Assembly: GCA_002348345.1 (NCBI GenBank)
Contig: DEAY01000379.1
Span: 1 to 14,123 of the forward strand
Reading direction: 5' to 3'
Length of the DNA: 14,123 bases
Origin: Verrucomicrobia bacterium UBA2970
GTDB taxonomy: Bacteria > Verrucomicrobiota > Verrucomicrobiia > Limisphaerales > AAA164-E04
In this document: piece by piece, positions 7,772 to 14,123 of the stretch
Layout: each line of letters begins with the position of its first letter
How positions within the stretch are numbered: position 1 is the first letter of the stretch
Notes under the pieces: generated by a model
Told to the model about the DNA's origin: nothing
The model's database searches: none
Seen by the model: the letters and a program-made list of their open reading frames with translations, nothing else
Program-made: the position numbers and the translations under genes

Positions 7772-10390
7772 ATGGGGCTGAGGGCAAAGCGCTTCTCAGC
7801 TCGCCCTCGAATCGCTAGATTGCCCCCCGTGGGTAGAATTCTCGATCATTTGGACCGCTCGGCCGCCCCTTTGCCAAACGACCTCGCGCTGGAGCGTTTC
7901 CTTGAGCACATCGAAGGGCAAGGCATCACTCTCTATCCTGCCCAGGAAGCCGCCATTCTTGAACTCTATGAGGAAAAAAACGTCATCCAAAACACGCCCA
8001 CGGGGTCGGGCAAGTCAATGGTGGCAGCCGCCCTTCATTTTAAGTCGATCGTCCAACAGCGGCGTTCCGTCTACACCTGCCCCATCAAAGCCTTGGTCAA
8101 CGAAAAATGGTTTGCCCTCTGCGACCAGTTCGGCCCCGAAAACGTTGGCCTTTCCACCGGGGATGCCACCGTTAATCGCGACGCACCCATTCTCTGTTGC
8201 ACGGCCGAGATCCTCGCCAACATGGCCTTGAGCGAAGGGCGGAAGGCACCCGTTGACGATGTCATCATCGATGAATTCCATTACTACTCGGACCGGGAGC
8301 GCGGCGTGGCCTGGCAGGTCCCCTTACTCACCTTGCCTCAAGCGAGATTCCTGCTCATGTCGGCCACCCTCGGCAACACGGATTTTTTCGAGAATGTGCT
8401 ATCGCAACTCAACGGCAAGCCCACGGCAACGATCAAAACCACCGAACGCCCCGTCCCCCTCGAATACGACTATCGAGAAAGTTCGCTGGCGCAAACGGTA
8501 GAGGACCTCGTGGCCCAGGATAAATGCCCCCTCTACGTCGTTCACTTCACCCAGGCCGACGCGGCACAAAGCGCCCAGGATTTCACCAGCATCAATGTCT
8601 GCACAAAACCTGAAAAACAGTCGATCGCCGAACGGCTTCACGGCTTCCGGTTCAACAGCCCCTACGGCCCCCATCTCAAAAAATGGCTGAAGCACGGAAT
8701 CGGCCTTCATCATGCCGGCCTCCTTCCGAAGTATCGAATTCTCGTGGAACAACTCGCACAGAAGGGACTCCTCAAAGTGATTTGCGGAACCGACACCTTG
8801 GGAGTCGGCATCAACGTGCCCATCCGCACGGTCCTGTTGACCCGTCTCTGCAAATACGACGGCGAAAAAACGGCGATCGTCACCTCGCGCGATTTTCACC
8901 AGATCGCGGGCCGGGCCGGCCGAAAAGGCTTCGATGACAAGGGCTGGGTGATTGCTCAGGCCCCGGAGCATGTCATCGAAAACCTGAAGCTCGAGAAAAA
9001 GGCCGCCAAAACCGGAAAGAAGTTCGTCAAACGCAAGCCCCCGGAGAGAAACTTCGTTCCCTGGGATGAAAAAACATTTCAACGTCTGATCGGGTCCACT
9101 CCTGAAACCCTCGTCTCGCGCTTCCACGTGTCTCACGGGATGCTCATCAACGTCTTGAATCGGTCGAAAGAGGATGGTTGCCGCGTGATGAGGCAAATGA
9201 TTCAAACCTGCCACGATTCACCCCCTCAGAAAAAAAACCACGTCCGCCGAGCCTGGCAGCTTTTCCGAGCGCTGCTCCAACAAGGAATCATCACTTGGAA
9301 TTCCGCCGAAAACTCTCCGGCGAAAGTCGCTGTCAACGTCGACCTCCAGGACGATTTTTCGATGAACCAAACCCTTTCCCTTTACCTCCTCGAAACCCTG
9401 GAAACGATTGACCCCGAAGCCCCCGACTATCCTCTTGTCGTCATTAGCCTGGTGGAGTCCATTCTCGAGGATCCCCGAACCATCCTGCTCAAGCAGCTCG
9501 ACAAAATGAAGGCACAAGCGATCGCCGCGATGAAGGAGGAGGGGCTCGACTACGACCAGCGAATGGAAGAACTCGAGAAACTGGAGCATCCCAAACCCAA
9601 CGGGGATTTTATCTACACCACATTCAACCAATTTGCCCAGCGACACCCCTGGATCGAACATGAAAACATCCGCCCGAAATCCATCGTTCGTGAGATGTTC
9701 GAGTCCTTTCGATCCTTCGACGATTACGTCAAGGATTACGGCCTGCAACGAATGGAGGGACTCCTGCTCCGCCACCTTTCCAACGTTCACAAGACCCTCG
9801 CTCAGACCGTCCCCGATCAGAAGAAGAACGATGTCATTCGTGAAATCGAGGTCTACCTTCGAACCCTCATCCGACACACGGATTCCTCCCTGATGGACGA
9901 ATGGGAACGCATGAGGAATCCCCAAGTCGAATCCCGGAAGCCCTCCCGCGAGTTAGAGATTCCAAAAGTGGGGGAGATGGACATCACGGCGGACGAAAAG
10001 GAATTTGAAGCCAGCATCCGTCAACTCGTTTTTGGGTTTCTTCGGGGACTGGCCCGGGGGGAAACCGAGGAAGCCCTCGTAGCACTCGATTCGACATCCG
10101 GTTCGGAATTGGCCACCCCTAACGGGCCGCCCCCGGAACTCGAGACACTCCAGATCGACCTCGAGCGCTACCTGGAGACCCATCAACGGATCCGTTTGGA
10201 TCCAGAAGCGAGGCATCTTCGGCACGCCACCGTCAAAAAACAAGCGGCCGAGCGAAAATGGAGCTGGCACCAAACCCTGGTCGACCCAGACGAACTAAAC
10301 GACTGGTTTGCCGAATTCAGCATTGACCTCGATAAATCCAAGCTCACTCAACAACCGGTGATTCACTTCGCCCGTCTTTACTCGCTCTGA
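7772..10390 (+). CDS. Ski2-like DExH RNA helicase with DUF3516-like C-terminus
   Basis: An 872-residue superfamily 2 helicase. Motifs in order: Walker A TPTGSGKS at 75-82 (Lys81), Ia PIKALVNEKW near 104-113, DEFH at 167-170, SAT at 197-199, GIGLHHAGLLPKYR at 309-322, motif V TDTLGVGINVP at 340-350, and motif VI QIAGRAGRKG at 377-386. The spacing and the HHAGLLP motif are typical of Ski2/Mtr4-type helicases. The C-terminal 450 residues are mostly helical and charged and fit the bacterial helicases annotated with DUF3516. A role in RNA unwinding or turnover is inferred from the family. The ATG at 7772 lacks a Shine-Dalgarno; the first 20 residues are basic and a GTG at 7829 is an alternative start. 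Monocistronic by layout: divergent from glgP, with 257 nt before the next gene. Confidence 0.9.
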   Translation: MGLRAKRFSARPRIARLPPVGRILDHLDRSAAPLPNDLALERFLEHIEGQGITLYPAQEAAILELYEEKNVIQNTPTGSGKSMVAAALHFKSIVQQRRSVYTCPIKALVNEKWFALCDQFGPENVGLSTGDATVNRDAPILCCTAEILANMALSEGRKAPVDDVIIDEFHYYSDRERGVAWQVPLLTLPQARFLLMSATLGNTDFFENVLSQLNGKPTATIKTTERPVPLEYDYRESSLAQTVEDLVAQDKCPLYVVHFTQADAAQSAQDFTSINVCTKPEKQSIAERLHGFRFNSPYGPHLKKWLKHGIGLHHAGLLPKYRILVEQLAQKGLLKVICGTDTLGVGINVPIRTVLLTRLCKYDGEKTAIVTSRDFHQIAGRAGRKGFDDKGWVIAQAPEHVIENLKLEKKAAKTGKKFVKRKPPERNFVPWDEKTFQRLIGSTPETLVSRFHVSHGMLINVLNRSKEDGCRVMRQMIQTCHDSPPQKKNHVRRAWQLFRALLQQGIITWNSAENSPAKVAVNVDLQDDFSMNQTLSLYLLETLETIDPEAPDYPLVVISLVESILEDPRTILLKQLDKMKAQAIAAMKEEGLDYDQRMEELEKLEHPKPNGDFIYTTFNQFAQRHPWIEHENIRPKSIVREMFESFRSFDDYVKDYGLQRMEGLLLRHLSNVHKTLAQTVPDQKKNDVIREIEVYLRTLIRHTDSSLMDEWERMRNPQVESRKPSRELEIPKVGEMDITADEKEFEASIRQLVFGFLRGLARGETEEALVALDSTSGSELATPNGPPPELETLQIDLERYLETHQRIRLDPEARHLRHATVKKQAAERKWSWHQTLVDPDELNDWFAEFSIDLDKSKLTQQPVIHFARLYSL

Positions 10391-10647
10391 GAGGGAACCG
10401 CGAAGGACCTGAACCCGCCGACCGGATTGCGTTCGAGGGGTTTCACAGAAACCAATGACATGACACTGCCTCCTTCGAGGAACAATCTCTGGGATACTCC
10501 CGAAAAAACCTTCCACCACAGACTGCCCTGGGGCAGAAACAGGGAGTATGAAAACCGGCCCATGGGGGGCCCTGAACCACTCCGTGAGCCCGCCATGAAA
10601 ACGAACCCCACCCCGGTTCCAAGCGTGGGATAACGACCATTGATTCA
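10391..10647. other. Intergenic gap between helicase and dioxygenase genes
   Basis: No supported gene in these 257 nt. A short perfect inverted repeat CTGCC-CTGG-GGCAG at 10523-10535/6 could form a 5-6 bp hairpin, but no T-run follows on either strand, so it is not called a terminator. No clear promoter for the dioxygenase gene was found. Confidence 0.4.
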
Positions 10648-11778
10648 ATGCCCGGACCACCGTTTCAAAGCTTCGTTGAATGCTGCCGGCGACGAGTGAC
10701 CCCTGAGACCTGTCCCAACGCGCGCCTCGTCGGGTCAAACATTCCGATCTACAGCGGCCCGCACCTTGCCCCCTTTCTCGAGGACAGCTCTCGGATTTCC
10801 CGTCTTCTCAACGAATGGAACCGCCTGCTGGGCGAGGGCCCCGGTGTGTTCGTGATTGAGCATGCGTTCGAGCGACTCGACGTCATCCATCAGATGACCA
10901 AATGCTTTGAAGCGATCATCGCCCGGGAGAAGATGGCGGGCACCTCCCGAGGCGATCATTTTGGCGACAACGAAAGGATCTGGAATTCCTTTCAGAAGTC
11001 CTCAATCCAATCCCCCCATCTGTTCGTCGATTACTATGGCAACCGGTTGATCGCCCTCGCATGCCGGGCCTGGCTGGGCCCGCATTATCAACTCACCGCC
11101 CAGGTGAACAATGTCAAACCGGGAAGCGACGCCCAGTCCCCTCACCGCGACTATCATCTGGGTTTCCAATCGAACGAAGTGATCGGTTCCTTTCCAGAAT
11201 CGGCACAAACCATGTCCCAACACCTCACCTTGCAGGGAGCGGTGGCCCATTCGGACATGCCCGTTGAATCGGGCCCCACCCGACTTCTGCCCTTCTCCCA
11301 ACGATTCGCCGCGGGCTACCGACATTTTCGGGATCCGGCGTTCAGCGATTACTTTGAAGCCCACGCTGTACAGTTGCCCTTGTCGAAAGGGGATCTCCTT
11401 TTCTTCAATCCGGCCCTCTTTCACGCGGCGGGGAGCAATCGATCCGCGAATGACCGGATGGCGAATCTCCTCCAGATTTCGTCCGCTTTCGGACGAGCGA
11501 TGGAATCCTTGGATCGCCTCGCCATGATCACTGCGGTTTATCCGGAACTCATTCGCCGCCATCAGGCCGAGACGCTTCCCGAGGCTCTCCTCGAGACCAG
11601 TGCGACGGCCCTGGCCGACGGATACGCGTTTCCCACCAACTTGGATTCCGATCCCCCCATTGACGGCAATGCCCCCAGGACCCAACGCTCCTACCTCCTC
11701 CAGGCCGTCAGAGAGAATTGGCCCTGGCCTCATCTCCAAAAGACTCTGTCCGAACTCGCCCGTCGGCGTTGTGCCTGA
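10648..11778 (+). CDS. Phytanoyl-CoA dioxygenase (PhyH) family oxygenase
   Basis: A 376-residue protein of the PhyH family of Fe(II)/2-oxoglutarate-dependent oxygenases, cytoplasmic by the lack of a signal sequence. The iron-binding triad is visible as SPHRDYHLGF at 164-173 (His166, Asp168) and FFNPALFHAAGSNRS at 252-266 (His259). Arg270, 11 residues after the distal His, fits the 2-oxoglutarate carboxylate ligand as in human PhyH. VESGPTRLLPFSQR (206-219) is the usual strand before the distal half. The C-terminal block with FPTNLDSDPPIDGNAP is like many bacterial PhyH-like proteins. Substrate unknown; relatives hydroxylate small molecules as varied as lipids, ectoine and secondary metabolites. 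The ATG has no Shine-Dalgarno; a GTG at 10696 (residue 17, just before TPETCPNARLVGS) is an alternative start. It stands alone, flanked by long gaps. Confidence 0.88.
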   Translation: MPGPPFQSFVECCRRRVTPETCPNARLVGSNIPIYSGPHLAPFLEDSSRISRLLNEWNRLLGEGPGVFVIEHAFERLDVIHQMTKCFEAIIAREKMAGTSRGDHFGDNERIWNSFQKSSIQSPHLFVDYYGNRLIALACRAWLGPHYQLTAQVNNVKPGSDAQSPHRDYHLGFQSNEVIGSFPESAQTMSQHLTLQGAVAHSDMPVESGPTRLLPFSQRFAAGYRHFRDPAFSDYFEAHAVQLPLSKGDLLFFNPALFHAAGSNRSANDRMANLLQISSAFGRAMESLDRLAMITAVYPELIRRHQAETLPEALLETSATALADGYAFPTNLDSDPPIDGNAPRTQRSYLLQAVRENWPWPHLQKTLSELARRRCA

Positions 11779-12096
11779 TCCCCCCCCGGCCAATCATTCC
11801 GGATTGCGGTTTCTTCCGCCTCCTCCGACCGAGGGCACCAAAACGACGGCGCTGGAAGACCGCCACGGCACTCAAAACGGAAGACCGCTCCCACCGAACC
11901 CCCTTAAAGTCGGCCATCTGGTCATCCGATCTATCTGAAAAATCGAGTCGGTCAGGCACGGGTAAGCCTCCAAGATTAAGGCCCCTCCCAGGGTCAAGAT
12001 AAAGAATGGAATCGTCATCTACGAGCACCAGCACCGGGCATCCGAACCGGTGAACCTGGTCGAACTGCCCAAGCATGCCGATACAAGGTTCCCCCT

Positions 12097-12321
12097 CTCT
12101 CCGAACACCTCGAAATCTCGCCCCGTCAACTCGAGCGGCATTTCCAAGAAGGGATCGGCGTTTGACCCAATTACTGGATGCGAATGCAGCTCATGATTCG
12201 TGCTCGACAACTCATCCGCCGGGGAATGTCGCTCGAGACCATCGCCCGCGACGTTGGCTTTACAAGACACGACAAGTTTGCCCAAGAGTTGAAGCGCTTC
12301 TACGGATCAGACGGCCCTTGA
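12097..12321 (+). pseudogene. AraC-family DNA-binding domain remnant, interrupted by TGA
   Basis: Frame 1 encodes a recognisable AraC/XylS-type double helix-turn-helix: LSEHLEISPRQLERHFQEGIGV, then an in-frame TGA at 12163-12165, then PNYWMRMQLMIRARQLIRRG, SLETIARDVGFTRHDKFAQ and ELKRFYGSDGP, ending at TGA 12319-12321. The second helix-turn-helix fits the consensus (I..IA...GF....F...FK...G). The stop stands where family members normally have a residue before the conserved Pro (G-V-S-P). Upstream, frame 1 stops looking like protein, so the N-terminal sensor domain is missing or frameshifted. The left boundary given is only where homology-like sequence begins. A decayed regulator of the adjacent exported-protein gene is one possibility; a sequencing error at the TGA would not by itself restore a whole regulator. 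Confidence 0.68.
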
Positions 12322-12486
12322 TCGACCGGAAAGCTTCCTCAGCCATGGCCGGGCTGGCTTTCAAATTCCGAACTCAGAAGGGCTTGCCCACGCACCGCCC
12401 CCCTCCTAGCACCGGCGGTTTTGCCATTTCGCCTTCGACCAAACCACAACGCTTTCGACGGCATCGGACTCCGGTGAAAATGGTGC

Positions 12487-12516
12487 TTGGCAGCCTCCGC
12501 GCGCCGTTCCAATATT
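12487..12516 (+). promoter_or_regulatory. Possible promoter of the edge gene
   Basis: TTGGCA at 12487-12492 (5 of 6 to the sigma-70 -35 box) is followed after 18 nt by AATATT at 12511-12516 (4 of 6 to the -10 box). Transcription would begin at about 12523, almost at the proposed TTG codon at 12526, implying a leaderless or nearly leaderless message. Weak evidence; could be chance. Confidence 0.2.
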
Positions 12517-12525
12517 GAAACCGAG

Positions 12526-14123
12526 TTGAAACGTCGATCCACAACCACGGAATCAGTATTCAGAGGCTGCCTCCAACCACTCGCAGCTCTTTTGATCGGA
12601 GTTGCCCTGTTGCTTAGTTCGGATGTCTCGGCGTCCGAGGGGGCAGCCATCAACCCAACAGGCCAGCGCCTCTATCGCGAACACTGCTCTCGCTGCCATG
12701 GTGACAAGGGACAAGGGAATCCCGAGGAGGTTGACGGGCCACTCTCTGGGGATCGGTCGATCAAGTCGCTGAGTGGCTTGATTCACCGAACCATGCCCGA
12801 GGATGAGCCGGAAGCGGTTCGGGATGACGCGGCTCGACAGGTTGCGGAATACATTTTCGATGCGTTTTACTCCCCTGCCGCCCAAGCTCGCATTCAACCT
12901 CCCGCCCGACTAGAGCTGACGCGACTCACGGTGAATCAGTATCGAAACTCAGTCGCCGATCTCGTCGGTGCCTTCTCGGCCAGGCCGGAGACCGGGCCGC
13001 ACGAACCCGAGCCCGGGCTCAGTGCCGAGTATTTTCAGTCCAAAGGCATGAGCAAAGCCAACCAGCTCAAGATGGAGCAAGTGGATCCCGCCATCAATTT
13101 CGACTTTGGAGAAAGCGGCCCGAGCAAAGACATTGCCCCCGATCAATTCGCGGCGGTTTGGAACGGCGTACTCCAAGTGCCCGATACCGGTTACCACGAG
13201 TTTCGCATTACCACCCAGAACGGCGCCCGACTCTACCTCAATGCGGAGAATACCGGCCAGCGCAGTAAGATGAGGGACGATAGCTCTCTCGCCGGACAGG
13301 AAGCGCTGATTGATGGCTGGGTGAGTTCCGGAACGATGCGGGAGCACAAGGCTCGGATCTTTCTTCTCGGGGGTCGCGAGTATCCTCTCCGACTGGAATT
13401 CTTCAAGTACAAGGAAAAAACCGCCTCCATCCGGTTTGAATGGAAAATGCCGCACAGCACGTGGCAGATTCTCGACCAACGGTTTCTCCGCACCGGATCG
13501 GTGCCGCGAACCTTTGTCGTGTCCACCCCGTTTCCACCGGATGACCGCAGCACTGGCTACGAAAGAGGGTCGGCAGTCTCGACGGGATGGTACCATGCGC
13601 TCACGCAAGGCGCCATTGAAACGGCGACCGAAATCATCAACCGCCTCCCTCATCTAGCCGGTGACGACGGAGCGGAATCCGATCGCCAAAAAGTGATCGG
13701 GCAGTTCGTCGAACAACTTGCCTCGGTCGCGTATCGACGCCCTCTCACCGGGGATGAACGGCGATTCTTTGGCGAGCAGGTCTTCTTGGGGGCGGCGAAT
13801 CCGGAGGTTGGCGTGCGTCGAGCCGTCCTGGCGATGCTGACCTCGCCGAGTTTTCTTTACCCAGACCCCTCACCGCAATCAGTGCCCAACGCTCATCAAG
13901 TCGCCAGTCGATTGGCTCTGACGATGTGGGACTCCATCCCCGACGGCTCTCTACGTGCCAAGGCCGAGGCGGATCAAATCCAGACCCACTCCTCGATTCG
14001 GACTGAGGTCGAACGATTGATCAGCGATCGAAGAACCCGAGATAAAGTCAGACGATTCTTTTTTCACTGGCTCGAGATCGAAGATCGAGATTGGAGCAAG
14101 GATCCGACTTTGTTTCCGGAATT
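12526..14123 (+). CDS. Exported heme c / PA14 / DUF1592-type protein, 5' part
   Basis: Frame 1 is open from after a TGA at 12475-12477 to the window edge, 532 codons from the proposed start. No ATG is available before conserved sequence; TTG at 12526 gives MKRRSTTTESVF, then a hydrophobic LAALLIGVALLLSS segment and VSASEG, a sound signal peptide, so export is inferred. Domains: heme c motif CSRCH at 54-58, with Met90 (HRTMPEDE) as likely axial ligand; a DUF1587-like start RLTVNQYRNSVADLVG at 133-148; a PA14-like carbohydrate-binding module at about 164-320 (GLSAEYFQ ... GYHEFRITTQNGARLYL); a DUF1595-like block at 392-445 (LASVAYRRPLTGDE); and the start of DUF1592 from about 455. This architecture belongs to planctomycete/verrucomicrobial cytochrome-like proteins often paired with a DUF1552 gene. 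Remaining DUF1588/DUF1585 domains would lie beyond the edge. TTG at 12487 is another possible start. Confidence 0.85.
   Translation, partial: MKRRSTTTESVFRGCLQPLAALLIGVALLLSSDVSASEGAAINPTGQRLYREHCSRCHGDKGQGNPEEVDGPLSGDRSIKSLSGLIHRTMPEDEPEAVRDDAARQVAEYIFDAFYSPAAQARIQPPARLELTRLTVNQYRNSVADLVGAFSARPETGPHEPEPGLSAEYFQSKGMSKANQLKMEQVDPAINFDFGESGPSKDIAPDQFAAVWNGVLQVPDTGYHEFRITTQNGARLYLNAENTGQRSKMRDDSSLAGQEALIDGWVSSGTMREHKARIFLLGGREYPLRLEFFKYKEKTASIRFEWKMPHSTWQILDQRFLRTGSVPRTFVVSTPFPPDDRSTGYERGSAVSTGWYHALTQGAIETATEIINRLPHLAGDDGAESDRQKVIGQFVEQLASVAYRRPLTGDERRFFGEQVFLGAANPEVGVRRAVLAMLTSPSFLYPDPSPQSVPNAHQVASRLALTMWDSIPDGSLRAKAEADQIQTHSSIRTEVERLISDRRTRDKVRRFFFHWLEIEDRDWSKDPTLFPE

Larger units (their letters stand above)
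11779..12525. other. Gene-poor stretch with a regulator remnant
   Basis: About 750 nt between the dioxygenase and the edge gene without an intact reading frame that looks like protein. It contains the AraC-type remnant at 12097-12321 and a weak promoter-like pair at 12487-12516. Just after the dioxygenase stop, CAATC (11791-11795) pairs with GATTG (11802-11806) and GCGG (11806-11809) with CCGC (11816-11819), too short and without a clean T-run to be called a terminator. A minus-strand frame at 11708-12076 and a plus-strand frame at 12075-12518 are open but compositionally biased and unlike any family I know. Confidence 0.5.

Noticed and set aside
10295..10738. 147-codon minus-strand frame across the helicase/dioxygenase gap
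   Set aside because: Overlaps the ends of both genes, has no recognisable domain or ribosome site, and looks like a frame kept open by GC-rich composition.
11708..12076. 122-codon minus-strand frame after the dioxygenase gene
   Set aside because: Overlaps the dioxygenase C-terminus, strongly Arg-rich, no family resemblance; a segment VLVLVDDDS suggested a receiver domain but the rest does not follow.
12163..12165. TGA as a selenocysteine or recoding codon in the AraC frame
   Set aside because: AraC regulators are not selenoproteins, no SECIS-like hairpin was seen after it, and the upstream half of the gene is missing.
12075..12518. 147-codon plus-strand frame overlapping the AraC remnant
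   Set aside because: It is the out-of-frame shadow of the recognisable AraC-type helices and is rich in Arg, Pro and Ser without any motif.

Overview
The window looks like chromosomal DNA from a GC-rich, free-living bacterium of the Planctomycetes-Verrucomicrobia group, most likely Verrucomicrobiota. That placement is inferred from gene content: a heme c/PA14/DUF1592-type exported protein at the right edge, an exosortase-type CAAX-protease-like membrane protein, a small HEAT-repeat lipoprotein, a non-classical DUF3417-type glucan phosphorylase, and weak or absent Shine-Dalgarno sites before most genes. No tRNA, rRNA, CRISPR array, insertion sequence or phage gene was seen.

Left part (1-2023): the 3' part of an SMP-30/gluconolactonase-like hydrolase is followed 17 nt later by an isocitrate lyase/PEP mutase superfamily enzyme that keeps the lyase KRCGH motif. 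The two probably form one transcription unit. They converge on a minus-strand HEAT-repeat lipoprotein gene, and the two stop codons interlock in one TTAA palindrome.

Central minus-strand cluster (2201-7609, read right to left): alpha-glucan phosphorylase (glgP-type), rlmN (23S rRNA/tRNA A2 methyltransferase, radical SAM), a CPBP-family membrane protease resembling the exosortase-associated pepcterm_CAAX family, and an RlmI-like SAM methyltransferase whose GTG start overlaps the protease gene. Gaps of 34 nt, about 105 nt and a 16-nt overlap suggest co-transcription. The lipoprotein gene lies 177 nt further downstream on the same strand.

Right part (7772-14123, plus strand): a Ski2-like DExH helicase with a DUF3516-like C-terminus diverges from glgP across a 162-nt region containing inverted repeats. 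It is followed by a phytanoyl-CoA dioxygenase-family Fe(II)/2-oxoglutarate oxygenase. A stretch of about 750 nt without an intact gene comes next and holds the remnant of an AraC-type DNA-binding domain broken by an in-frame TGA. The last gene is a secreted multidomain protein (heme c, DUF1587-like, PA14, DUF1595/DUF1592-like) cut by the window edge, with no ATG available, so a TTG start is proposed.

Most genes are recognisable housekeeping or accessory families. I do not see convincing evidence of a wholly new system. The points most worth a second look are the protease/RNA-methyltransferase/glucan-phosphorylase cluster, the unusual N-terminal half of the RlmI-like protein, the AraC remnant, and the edge gene.
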